From positions 1 to 27,500 of the forward strand of contig JAQGDQ010001189.1 in the NCBI GenBank assembly GCA_030141605.1: a stretch of 27,500 nucleotides of DNA, read 5' to 3'. Made by a program: the position numbers and the translations under genes. The notes under the pieces are model-generated. The model was not told the DNA's origin. It was given only the letters and a program-made list of their open reading frames with translations, and did no database searches. The stretch is from Tubiluchus corallicola (Eukaryota > Priapulida > Priapulimorpha > Priapulimorphida > Tubiluchidae). Shown one piece after another: positions 1-13,500 of the stretch (positions within the stretch are counted from its first letter, which is position 1; the number at the start of each line of letters is the position of its first letter).

Positions 1-452
1 ATTATTCTCATAGCCGTAAAAGTTGGCCATGATGAAAATATTTTAATGTTGAATTGCCACTTCCGTATCCAGTGTTGCTAACACTTTTTGTCATATGTGA
101 TCGTGTCTCTTTCTAACTTGAAATGCCATTATTTATAGCAGTTACGACTTTTTTTAAAATTTAAATAAAATTATTCTTTATCTATTAAAAAATACGGGCA
201 CTTTGTTGAATTGTGTAGTTGTACTCTTCAAGTTGCGCTGGTGCTGTTGGTCATAGGCATAAAAATTAGTGTAGTAATATAGTAATTTAAGTGCAAGGCA
301 GATGGCAGCACGTGACAGTTCTACAAAGCCACAATGAGTTAAATACATTAATTCTGCATTCAAAAGAAAGATGGTTTGTACACATTTATTGTTACATTAC
401 TTGCCTAGTGAAGTCACTTGGCTTGATGGCATCCTAAGGAGAGGGAAAATTT

Positions 453-845
453 CTATTTAATAAAGCCTGAATAGGTTTTGACCTCGACAACAAGACGGAA
501 GCTTCCGAAAGTCCGGTTTAAAAACATTGATATACAAGAAACTCTTTTTCTCTTGTCGTAAAAATGTTTTGTCAAGGTCATTTGTCGTAAACATGTTTTG
601 TCAAAGTCATTCTTGAAATTCACAAGATTAGATGGCAGACTGCAGCTGTATGAAACACATTTATCCAAAATGGCATCAAAAAACTTGTAACTTGTGCCAT
701 GAATGCACGTGAACACCGAGCATGTGTGAAAATAAGCTTTAGCCACTCCTGATCTCATAATGTTATACATTGTATTTGAGTTTCGTTCAACTCTTGCTGT
801 GTTGGTGATTGGTGTGGAATCCTTTATCCGTCCAGCACCACACAC
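453..845 (-). other. Unrecognised 130-codon open frame
   Basis: Minus-strand frame of 130 codons with an ATG start and a TAA/TAG-type end. It is rich in Cys, Lys, Phe and Ser, and I recognise no domain, signal peptide or membrane helix. A frame this long is mildly unlikely by chance at this base composition, so a decayed transposon fragment or an isolated exon is possible. Part of it overlaps a 29-bp tandem duplication whose period is not a multiple of three, which argues against a conserved gene. Confidence 0.15.
553..610. repeat. 29-bp tandem duplication
   Basis: Two adjacent copies of a unit beginning TTGTCGTAAA and ending GTCATT. They differ at only a few positions (aaaa/aaac, aagg/aaag). 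This is a recent local duplication. Confidence 0.75.
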
Positions 846-2202
846 ACTCTAACTGGTGAAATATTACCATTGTTTCCAATTTTTAAGGATTATTTTTTGA
901 AACCAAAGCAGAAGTGGTGGAAGCAGAAAGAAGTATAATAGAAACTAGAGAAAAGATCAGAACACTATAATTTAAGTTCAACAGCATGTATATTTATATT
1001 ATTAGTTATATCTAATACATCGACAAAATGCGCAAAACCACATAATGGCTAATAACAACAAATCATTACAAAAATATACACATTTCCTTGCTATAATAGT
1101 CTAACAAAGACTGCAATAAAAACCTGCTTTGGACAAATAAATACTTGATTTGACTCAATTCAATTAAAAAAATTCACATATGTGAGCATATGACATAGAC
1201 CAAATTATACAAAAATTATTTCTGGTTACCTGAATACTGATGGGAGGGAGAAGCGGTAAGAAAGAGAATAATTGCGGTGATGGAACAGATAATTAGGAAG
1301 GAGCAGAAGTAACATGCAGAAACTTGTGAGGCAGTGACAAAAAACTCTGACTACGATGTGAAGCGGAAGGAACATGACAAAAAGTACTCGAATTACATTT
1401 TTGTTGCACTATTTCAGTTTAGCTAACCTTAACAAGGACCCAAAGGATAAAAAACAGCAGCAAGTCATCAGTTGGCAATACAATATAATCTAAATTCCTA
1501 TAATGCTTACCAAACATGGACAATGAATCACACTAACAAAGTACCAAATGAGGCTACAAAACACGTAGTAGACTAGTAAGAGAAGAATTGTCAAGTAATG
1601 AACTACTGGTATTAAAATCACCCTCAAATTTGTCAAGTTAATGTCTGTGACAGTACGAAAATGTAATACTTTGACATATTTCTCAACAAAAAAATTGGGA
1701 GTTCAATGACAATTGAGATTGGCAGTATACTTAAAATAAATATAGTTCCCAAATTTATGTGCAATAAATGCAGCAAATCAGAACCTGTTATCCGGCAAAA
1801 CAATAGTTCACATTCATTATATTAAGTCACATTGTTACTTACATATTTTCTCAGGTGCAAATATTGGCCAGTGCCACAAAAAAGATGCTAAATAGTACAC
1901 AAGTGTACTACTAAGTATCACTAAAAACATTAAGAACACGTATACCACACAGTTGATATTACCATTTCCAGTTTTGCGCAATGAAACTAAACGTAAAATG
2001 AAGTAGAATCATAATCATTAATTCGATTTCAAATTTAAAATTATATATGTCCTATGTTGATTAAGTAATATATGTTTTCTAATGGAATGATCTTCTGAAG
2101 GTAGTTGCCATGGAAACACATTATATGACCAGCCCTGAGGTATCTAAGCTCAAAAATGTTTATAGGTTACTGCATTTATATAGTCATGTAAAACCAAAGT
2201 TT

Positions 2203-2225
2203 GAGAGAGAGAGAAAGAGAGAAAA
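2203..2225. repeat. Short GA microsatellite
   Basis: An imperfect (GA)n run interrupted by AAAG, visible directly. Confidence 0.7.
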
Positions 2226-4085
2226 TAAGAACTTGCCAGTAATGCAGGAAAAACCACTGAAGTGGTGCAATAAATTAAGGAACAAACTATGAAAATTATG
2301 GAATTACTGAACTGAATAATGCTTAGTCTACACCCTCCTTCAAAACACTGACATTCAAAACACAGAGTTCAGTCCATGTAATCAGTTTACACTGACGGTT
2401 ACTTTGCACATACTATTTATTGAAGTTGTTCTCTTCTTTGCTGAAATAATGCTAAACCGGCTTGTATGAAGACATCTAGCTTGTGCAAAGACAAAATGAA
2501 ACCAAAGAACTTTTGATTACAAAATTGGTGGCAGAAAAGAAATGAAACGCGAAAAGTGGTCAATTAATTGTCAAATATTTCAGATATTAATGGCAGAAAT
2601 GGCGCAAGTGAATTTTTCAATAATAATCTGGTAACACCAAGTATGTTCAATTATTGGACAAATTTTTACCTTTAATGCCAAATGAGCAGGCTGTAGAAGT
2701 ACCATGTGCTTTTGCACATTATTAGCCTTAGTACGAGTGCAAATTCTTGTACACGTCCCTGTACAAGTCTATTAAACCAACTATAAATTCCTTACACCTG
2801 TCTCCATCTTCATACAGTCACTAAAGGAAATTTTTGTACTCATGCACTTACAAAATATATACAGTTGTTTTTTATTAGTAGTTCGCTGTTTTTAATGAAA
2901 GCACTTGGTTCTTCAACCTGCTGTAAATTGCCCCATTCAGCTGAGTCATCAGTGTACATCATTATTGGTTTTCATTCTGAGGATGATGATCGACACTGAT
3001 CAAAATCAAGACCAGCTTGATATCGTCAAACTTGAATGACACTCAAATTTCATTATTAGTGCCGCATGCCACACCGTCAATGAACATTCGACAAAATCAA
3101 CACTGGCAGTGTTTTGAAGGACCATGTTGATGGTCTACAAGATGGCAAAACAAATTCAACCTTTAAAGCAGAGTCACACCAAACTAGAAATAATCTCCTA
3201 ATACAAACATTTCGAAAAGCCAAGATGTTACAAGACCAGACACATGTTGTACTTATCAAAATAGTTTGAAATACATTGTCACTCATGTGATTTCAACCCT
3301 TTTAAAAATCTGCAAATTTCCGTTGGTCAGTGATTTGCAAATTGTTTTTTGGATTTGGGTTTCTTGTAGGGGTAAATTTTCCGGATTGGTGTGAATCCAC
3401 GGCCCACAGATGGTGCATGCAGGAAATATCACGAATGGAATAGTTAGCATTAAAAGAGATCATATTAAGTTAATTAGGTAGGGCACGATTGGTCTAGATT
3501 CTGAAATAAATCTAAAAGGAATACGCCTCTTAAAATTTCAACAAACATTGCAAACGTATTTGAGAACCAAGAAGCAAACGCTATGAGAAACAAGTGTTAA
3601 AAAATCAGGACTGGAAACAGAATCTTGCTCAGAAAAACTATAACTTGATATCTTATACTCTACTGCTTTGGGGTTAGGTTTTAAGGCACAAGCAAAAACA
3701 AGCAAAGGAACATGGGTTCAATTATAGAGTGGTTCCATCTGCCTTTTTACATCTTCAAACTTTCCCATACTTTCGGCAGGGAACAACACTACAATAAAAT
3801 TCTGCTTAAACATATAGAACACAAAGACAAAAAATGGCAAAAATTAATCAGCTACAAGCAAATCTACTTATTCTATCAACAACCAAAACAAAATAGCTAA
3901 AAATTAAAAAAGACCAAATTACTTCAAAGTTAACTAAAAATACACCAAATTAAAATTACCTGAGCTTTACAAACAAAAGAAACACTGTTAAATTGCTTGC
4001 AGTACACTGTATATAACTCGCAAATGAGCCGGCTATTACGGCAAAACATTAACCTGTCTTCAAAGAATTTACTTTTTTAAGGCGA

Positions 4086-4091
4086 TTTATT
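4086..4091 (-). terminator. Candidate NME6 polyA signal
   Basis: AATAAA on the minus strand (TTTATT as written), about 420 bases past the NME6 stop. An ATTAAA variant lies only about 12-17 bases past the stop (4493-4498) and would give an extremely short 3' UTR. Which one is used cannot be told from sequence in such AT-rich DNA. Confidence 0.35.
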
Positions 4092-4509
4092 AGTTTAGTC
4101 AAAACATTATAAAAATTTTTCAGCAAAGTCTAAATATGCAAGAAAAAGCTTGAACTGAGTCAACTTTTGGATTTTGAAGATCAGATTGCATTTAAACCTC
4201 CTGTTTAATAAGGATGCAGACAAAAACATGTGTAGCGTTGAACTAAATCAAGTACAGATGTAAGCAAATTATGTTCATTACATCTGCATCGTATGCAACC
4301 GAATCGTTTAGACTCACTTCTAAAATGTCAGTCAATGTTAATTGTGTGCTGTTGAAAACGAAGCTGTCAGTGTTTTAAATAGTCTACATCACTGGTAATT
4401 GTTACCTAAATGTACAATATGCTGTGGCATTGTGCTTAATACTTTAAGTGCAAAACAAACAATCTAGCAGTGCATCAACTCATTTGTGCTTATTTAATTC
4501 GAAAACAAC

Positions 4510-7500
4510 TTAAATTCCCACTTTAACTTTTTCTTCTACGAGCACGTGTTCAAACCGCTCGGGGTCAAAAGTAACACGGCCGTTTCTGAAGTCCATCTCC
4601 TCGTTTGCATGCCATTGTGTCACATTGAATTCTGGGAAAAACACGCCAATTTCCCTCAGCGCAGATTCAGTCGAATCTGAAACAAAAAGCACCTTTATGT
4701 TGGTCTTCAGGTTCAAAGTTACATACATTTAAATGTGCCATTTTCATTTCATTTTGCATGTTTAATACTGAGACTAAAGCTCGAACACAATTTTTTTAAC
4801 ATGTTTAGTGAGAATCAATACAACCACTATCACAGTCTTGGCTGTTGCTAAAATTTTTATCAATTTTTTAACCAATAACAAAATGTAGACAAAAGACTTT
4901 TAGAAAGACCACAAAATAAACCACAGTAACTGAATTTTATAGCTAACCTGAACCATGAACAGCATTCTGGGTCATATTCACTTGAGAGCCGAATTGGCCA
5001 CGTAAACTCTGAGGTGCTTTCTCTTTGGCTCTGTAAAAAACAGGCTTCCTTAAAAAACCTATTATTAAACAAAATTGCTTGACAGCTTTCTTCAACCTGA
5101 TTTGAGAGATGCTTGTTTTTCATCATATCATTGTCACTGCTTTATTTGTCATCGTCATCGTCATTGTTGTCATCATTAACATTGTCGTCATCGTCATCAT
5201 CATCATCATCAGCTTGTATAACCCTAATAATACAGCGAGGAGTTACTAGACGTCAGGATTACAGTTAAATAATCTGGGCATCTCAATCTACAAGATGTCA
5301 ATTCAGGCAACCATTTTATATAATGTCAAACCATGAAGATCAAGTTAACAACACCAAACAAGTTGCTAATGAGTTGTTAATTTTTTTGTACATTGAGAAA
5401 AGATTAGTTCTGCAGCTCCACACCACGACTGCAGTGTCAATGCAATCAGCTTGCAGTCAGCAGATAAGTCTAGGCACTGCTACTCTGGAGCTGGTCAACA
5501 AATGAGCAAAAAAGAGATTTGAATTGCTCCTCATTTTCTAAAAATACCTAGTAAATTCACTTTAGCTAGTTTTGAGAAAAACGGAAAAAGAGTTTTCATT
5601 GGCCAAGAACAATAGTTTTATGAATTACCCTAAAATCTGGAAAAAACACACAAAAAGGTGCTATATTATTAAGTAAAAGAAAGAAATAAATATTTAAAGT
5701 AAGTTTTAAATACTTTTAGACTTACTAGATTACAAGGAAGCGGAAGTGAAAATGGGTGGCCGATGTGTACCTGTTTTCAAAATGCTGGACTAACTAGGTT
5801 CCTGTGTGCCCTCAAGTAAAACAAGCAAACACTATTCATTCCCTCAGATGAGCAAGGACAATGCAAAGTGGCGTGCATATATTACTTTGTTACAGGCAAT
5901 TAGTTGAAAACTTACCTAGCTGTTTACCTGTAGGCTCCTGATTGCATAATTGCAATGCAACTGGTGATAGGTTAGAATGTACACTCATATGGACTAACTA
6001 GGTTTGTGTGAAAATTTCAGCAAAAAATAGATTCACTCAATTTCATGGTTTGTCAATAACTTGCTGAAAAAACTTCAGATCATCAAATGGTTTGGTAGTA
6101 AGATGTAGCGTGACACTAAGAACGCCCTGGTATCAATAATTCAGTTTGACACAAAAGTGGACTTATCTAAGTATTTCGTAAAAACTGGAGAACTGTTTTG
6201 TAAAAAAAGCATGTAGCATGTAACACAAAACACTATTTGAAATTACACAAGATGATGCAAGAAGCAGCAATAATTCGAATTTGAAACTTAATTGATTTAT
6301 GCATGGAAGATAGTTACACCAAATCTAATTTCCTTGCATTGCTATGCAAGCCAGAGGGCAATATCGAGGCACTAGTAAACAGTAGCTAACTAATTCAAAT
6401 TATATCTTTCAAGCTGAAGGAGATGGAAAGAAAATAAATCCAGTCGTCCCATTATTATCCAAATATATTAATTTAAGATTGCAAAAGCGATGCTCAAGAG
6501 TGATATCAATATCTCCTAAATGCATGTATACATTTATACGCTTGTGCATATGTATACAATGTGACACCAATCAGAAGCTATTTTATGCCCCTGGTGGAAT
6601 TTGCTGAAAAGTCCTTTTATGAAACACTAGAATGGCTTTGAAAACTGACTTTATATAGTGGTATGTTTTTATGTAAACTTATCTAGCAACCACTAAACAT
6701 GACATAGAACCTTTGCCATACATATGAGCACAGTAAGGACAAACACAGAAGCAATGTACAAATACATATCCACTGCTAAATATGTGCATGCAGGTTGTAA
6801 GTAATTTCAAAGTGCAATACTAACTCTTTGGGATTTGTTGGTCCCATCAATGCGCGCCACTCAGCTATCGAATTCTCCTTGGCCAAGACATGTGTGCTAA
6901 TCTTTCCGCTGGAATACAATGAAAACAAACATGTGAAAACAAGTACCTTGAACTTACTCGCTAAACGAAGAATCAAGTGGAACAGAAAGTTAAGCCACTA
7001 AACGACGAATAATTTTTTCACCGTATTTGGTTTCTTAAATATGATCTTTAGTTTCACAACATTTTGTACTAAAAATATCCAGAGTTTTGTTTTCATGAAT
7101 ATTTAGACACATGTTAGACATAGACATTTCAATGTCTGTAAATATAAACATTTTTACAGTATTATTTTGCATTTAAATGTGCATGTTATAACTATCTAAT
7201 AGGCTACCATATACTATGGCGGCTTACAGACTTTCAAATGGATTCAAAGCAGCTAAGTTGTATATGCTTTAGTTTCTCACACAAATTAATAAATAAGAAA
7301 AATGTGTAGGCCAATTTGCAGAAAAATAAAATTAAAATCCAGACCGGCTTTATGATGTTACACACCAGGCACAATTTGATGCCAAGACGAATAAACAGGA
7401 CGCTGGCATCTTGAACGAGTACCCTAATTTGCAAATGCAGCAACTCATCTAACATATTTAGGAAAATGACACACACATCAATATACAAAAGTTGAGAACA

Positions 7501-10500
7501 ATATGAAAAACAACACCATAATATTATTAAGAAAACTGTCACTGGTTGGACTTTAGACCAAACTGAAACTTATTACTACTTAATCTCAAATGCCATATGA
7601 GTATATAGCAAAATCTTAGCAGATGACCATATAGTTATAGGTAAGTAATTATGCATTAACCCTAAATTTACTCTTTGGTGTTATATGACAAAACTTTAGC
7701 AAATGACCATATTACATAGCCTTATCAGAATTTGTATGCAATTATGCCCTAACCTCAAATTCACTGTTTGGTGCTAGATGTCAGTGTTAGTTCTTTATTA
7801 TATCCAGGGTTGGACGTTAGCTTACTGTATATTATCTTAGTTCAGTATGCAAACATTTCAGTTTGTAGCTAACTTACTGAGATATCTAAGTACTGCAGAA
7901 GTAAACAACTTTATCTAGCAACAGATAACATTGCCAGGTGCTAGGTGCTAGGTGCCAGGTATAGGCTCTTAAGACATAAAAGATACTTTCAATAACAAAA
8001 TTTTATGAAAGAAACTGAGTGGTCACAGTGTGTGATCACGGCGAAGTTGATCACGGCTGGGTATGGTTAGTAAAAGGATGGGTGATTATCAAGAGAACAG
8101 TTTTGAGCAGTATGACAAACCACAATGCTTCAGTCTATTATTTTGTTGAAGGATGAATATGTTCACATCCAAATATAGCTAAGACATCAATAGCAGTTCA
8201 GCATCTCATTTTTGAGGCTTATCTTGGACAATGAGCTAAATTCCAGTCCTGCCACAACTATTAGCATAATAAGTAGCCCTGTTGTAGAGTGCTGGACATC
8301 ATTAAAAAACAAAACTATAAACATGAATATTAACTGTGGAAATTTTAATCAATCAATAACACATTTAATTAAGTTTAAAAACTACTCACCTGGTCATGAA
8401 TGATACTAGTTCATCAAAAAAGAATTTTCCTGAAAAAAAACGTTGATAAAATTAATGTTAATTTGTTAGAACAACTTAACTTATAACACAAGTGCTTAAC
8501 AAAACTAGCGTTGCAGTTTTTCTAAGTTTTATTGTCAATCTGTTATGATCTAGTCACACATTTTTATTTTTTTATCTTCTTACTTTTTCCATTTTTACAA
8601 CAGAAAACTAAAGCTGCAATTTTTAGCGTTTACACTGTACAAAGCAGACAAGAAGAGCAACAAATTGAATGTGAACAGTGTTGCTAAAATGTATACAGGC
8701 TTTGCAGATCAAATAGTGGAATGGATGTAGAAATTTTAACATGAAACAAAAGTATCAAAAGTTCACAAATGATTTCATAAAACAAAAAACACTGCAAATT
8801 TTTCTCCTATCTCACTCAAAACAGAACACTGTAATTTGATGAAAGTTCTAAGAAGCTTATTTTTCTAAAAGTTGCATAAAATATTTGCAATGCACCTGAT
8901 ATAGTAAAAGTGGGTCAATTTTTTTAATGTTCGAGCTGTACACGATATCATACTCAGTGCGACAGATTACAATAAAATTTCAGTCAAACAACGTTTATAC
9001 ACAGGTCAATGAATGGCTGCGCAGTATGCACATATCAGAAAAGGAAAATTTGCATCTTTCTTGCTTTTTTGAAAATGTGTTTAAAGTTTGATTACTCCAT
9101 TGAGTTTTTTCATGTCCAAAGTTTAATGTTGGACAAATGTAACATGAGCATTGAGTCTAGGGATGCACTGAAATTTGGAAAAAAACTGGATTTCGGTTAC
9201 CGAATTGAAACAAATTTTCGGTTCGTTTCATAGGTAGAAAAATTCGGTAAAGTTTTGTTGCAGCCGAAATTTTTTTCAAGAAATTCAGTTTTGATTTGGT
9301 TGGTTTAAATAAATTCGGTCGCGAATTTTAATCTTCATTTCTGTCCGAAGAACGTCGCATTAAGCAATACAACTAAGCCTAGCAAACCAACCGATAGTTC
9401 TTCATCAAAACTGTTTGCGTATAGTAAGCTGACAGATTCAACTAGCTTCGTAAAATTTTACCATTTTGGGTGATGTGCCTGGATGCCATTAAAGTTGTTC
9501 ACTTGTCGACATCTTCATTTCTATGATGTACGTACACATGGTTTTCTTGTTCATTAATTTTTAGCAGAAGAAATTGTGAATTTTGCACAGATTTATAATT
9601 ACTGTTAACATTGCTCAGTGAATTTAGTGTAAGTGTGTCAAACACAGGTGAATGATGCATATCAAGCACAGGCATATGAGATTTTTTATTCATTAGATTC
9701 TTAACACAGCAGATTGAAGTGTAGTGTAAAATACGTGAGACCCTGATACAACAGGTAAAATGTTGGTTATATATTACCGATTAAGCTACAATTACTATAC
9801 CGTTATCTGTTAATGAAAACTGATTTAAGTACTGGTTATCTAGTGTTTGGGTTAACAAGATGAAATTTGTAAACATTTCAAAGGGTTGCACAATACAAAA
9901 CTTTTGCCTTTCCGAGTGTGAAAATAAATCCCTTTTGAAAAACCTGTTGAGGCCACTTGTCACTACTGAAATTTATTACTATAAGTTAATAATTTGGTTT
10001 CAGTAAAAAAACTGTGAAATTCGGCTCGATTCAGTTTCAGCAAAATAAAGTTGTAGAAATTCAGCCGAATTCGGTTTGGGTCGAAAAAAGGTTTGAAAAA
10101 TTCGGTACTGGTTCGGTTCTCGGTGCATTCCTAGGGTATCGGTGCATTCCTAGCGTTCACATATAAATGTTTTTTCTGCCATACCTTTGTGTTCTTCGTA
10201 AAACTTTTCTGCCTGTGTAGTGGCAAGAGCTAGTACTTTTGTCCTGATGAAATAAAACTTATTTTCTAAAATAATCTGGCGAATTTGCTGGAAAAAACGA
10301 AAACACGACAGTTAGTTAAAAGACATTAGAAGGTAACTAGTATAGGCTCAAGTTCCAGTTTATGAAAGGCTCTGTATACTGAATACTGTAGAGAGAGTTA
10401 ACACCAGCTCAGTAAATAATCTTTGTAAAGCAGCTGGCATAGCATAAACAATATATTATCTTTAAATAACCTTTACAGTACACATATATGCATAACACAT

Positions 10501-13500
10501 GCATTTTACGGTTTTATTGTCCCCTATCCAATCTCTAACTTCTACAACTAGTGCATGCATTCATACTGTGGTGAGTTTGTTTACATTGTTTTGTTTATTA
10601 CACTTCACTTTCTAGGTAAAAAGGGCGAACCAGCAATATATTTATATATATATATATACTATAACTGCACACTTAAAGACGCATAAAATGCTGCTCAAGG
10701 AACATTAAAAACGCCATATTTTAAACCCTACAGGATAACATCAATCATTGTATGTAGTTACTTGTGAATACGACGACCTTGATTGGTTGTAGCTGCATGG
10801 GTTTGTGTCCGGGATATCAAGAGTAAAAATTGTGTCTAGCAGGAGAATTCAGGAGCTTTAAACAGCCACAGGCTAAGAGGCAGTTCTGCCTGGATTATCT
10901 AGGTCACTGTACACAGCAGTGTGGTGCTGACCAGAGCTTGACATAAGCGAGGGTACAAATTCAGATATTGTTTACAATACCTCTGCTAGGTCTGATTTTT
11001 ATGCTTTATATCATGCACCCGAAGACTTCAAATTCAGAAAGGCAAGCATATATCTATAGTCATAAAAACTGTATGGAATTTCTAGGAAATAACCAAATTT
11101 CCTATGGAATCAACAAGCCATTCAATTTTGAAAAGGTCAAATGGGCTTGTACACTACAAAGGTCAAAAGATCCAAACTAAATGCACAGTAAAAATGCTTG
11201 TTACTAATGGCTTTGTCAATTGTAATGTTTTTTTGCTGTTCGATAGATCATAACATCATATTTTTAAGTTAAAATGATGAGAAAACCTGCACAGTGATTG
11301 TATTAACAATAACTTAAACAAGTGTAATATTGTCCATGTCCAAAAACAGGAACATTATTCAAATAAAACTAAATATCTAGAAAATGCTAGCAGTAATTCA
11401 GCTATGTCTGTAAAAGTTGCCGAGACCTAAAAAGCTAATCTAGTAAATCTACAGTAAGTTTTACAGAGTGAGGGTATATGACGTCAGTTTTTACAGTAGC
11501 CCACGTGATTTGGGTAGAATGTTTACACAGCCAGGACATGCTTTCAAAGTTCTCTAAAAATAACTGCGGTCACTAGTGGACAGCAAGACCACGTGAGCTT
11601 GTCAGACAGCAGTTTGGTAAACAAGCTCAGAGGTTCACATTTCCACACAAAATGTAAGCTACTGTACAAGAATGTTTCTATAGCAATAATATACAGTTAA
11701 CAGACCGTTCTTGGAAGTAAAAATATTATGTTACAACATCAAAAAACCAAGACAAAAGTTTCAATGTTTACACAAACCAGAAATAAAAAAGAGGTGTCAG
11801 TTCATCGAAGCTTCTAGTTTCTCATACAACAATAAAAAGAAATTAACAAAAAATCTAACAAAGAAAGAAATGTAAAGAAGCCTATCTTTAAGCAAATGAC
11901 TTAAAAAAACAAAGAAAATAAGAAAAATCCAGGATTTTATGATGGTCGTACCCCGCTGAATCAAAAGTATTAACAACCATCGGTCTACAAAGTTCTCTGT
12001 AACTCGTGAAATTAGAAATCACATTGAAAAACACATTCATGGCACAAAAATCCTTACAGAAATTTTCTAAGTAAGAATATATCAGACTTAGATCACTTTG
12101 AATGTTAAAAGTAAGACCTATGTGTAATATATATATTATAGGCCCAGCCCTACTGTGATTCTTTGATATCTATACAGAAAAGACTTAGAAAGACTACAGA
12201 CTGCTGATAAATAACTATTCAAGACGACTTTAAGCAGTTTCGACTTATGTAAAACAGACCTGCTAAGTGCAACTTAAGCCATACTAGTGCATACTGCATA
12301 GATACTTCAGAATTTGCAGATATGAACATTCATGTAAAGCAAAATATCAAGAAGTACCTTATCCATCAATGATAGCACAAGGTGAATATCCAGAACAAAC
12401 ATCCGGTTAAATCAAATTCAGACTTATTTACCAAAATTATTTAGTTCAAATTCAGAAATGATACCCCATTTATTTGTCTGAAGTGTACTGTTGTCAGAGT
12501 TACCAGGCTCTCAGTATATCAAGTAGAACAGCAGAAACATTATAATTTGTTAGTGAAATTAGCTACCGTAATTATCTAGCCTCAGTCTTTTAACTAGTTC
12601 ACTAATTAAAAACTGTGAAAGCCTCTCAGTAGTATTACATATAATCATTATTTATTTAAAATGGATTAACAATACAGTTATAACTTCATAACAGAGATAT
12701 AACAATGTCTCTCTCAACAGTATTAGTAGTTCTGTTCGTTTAACTAGTTTGACTTATGGCTGCCAATTATACGTAGATAAGTGAATCGACTTACGACCAC
12801 AATCTGTTCCAGCTGGTAGACTGGAAGATAAGTTGGACGTAAGTCAGTCCTGCGTGTTCTTGAGCGGTGAGGCTCAATGCAAAAGATGTTGCATGAGTAC
12901 GCGCACTAAGTATGGCTGTACTTACTGACAAATTATTTGAATTAGCAATTAAACTAATTTACTTAAGAAAATAGGAGGAAGTGTAAATTATAATTAGCTT
13001 TGTATAACTAATTAATCAAGTTGTGGCCGTGTCGTAAAGTCGAGTATTTATATTAATATTAAATAGCCTAGGTTGTAAATTGACGAGCAGTTGTATAAGG
13101 TGTACAATTAGGATTTTTAAGGTGCTTAAAATCTGTAATATGATGAACAAAATAATTTGAGTGAATTTGAATATTTTTGAAGACCTGGTATTTCTCTCTC
13201 CTAGTTTCTTTTGATAACTTGAATTTGTTTAGGTCATCATTATATAGTATTCAATTTTATTTGACTATTATGTAGTTAGGCCCAACAAAAGTAAACTTTC
13301 TTGTTGTGAACTAATCAATTTATCAGTACTTAGAGCAGGAAGCTGATGTACGGTAGTTTCTGTGTTTAGCTAAATTGTAATTAGACATAATACAGCAAAA
13401 CAAAAAAGACAACATAAAGCATTTAATAGTAGACCTATTCAGTGATTTAGTCAAGTATCAATCTGGTTTGTTGGCTTTATTTAAATCCTCGGCATTATTT

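Larger units (their letters stand above)
1..4509. other. Gene-poor flank downstream of NME6
   Basis: AT-rich sequence without a coding region I can support. It holds a 29-bp tandem duplication, a short GA tract, one unrecognised 130-codon minus-strand frame, and at its right end the probable NME6 3' UTR. Other open frames here are at most about 70 codons and show no recognisable motif or convincing flanking splice sites. Confidence 0.6.

Noticed and set aside
5140-5215. Poly-Asp/Asn coding stretch on the minus strand
   Set aside because: It is the translation of a trinucleotide microsatellite inside an intron and ends in a stop without splice context.
7234-7542. 102-codon hydrophobic minus-strand frame, and an opposing 36-codon plus-strand frame ending at about 7447
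   Set aside because: A frame of this length is expected about once by chance here. The plus-strand piece is closed upstream by a stop and has no polypyrimidine acceptor. Neither shows a recognised domain.
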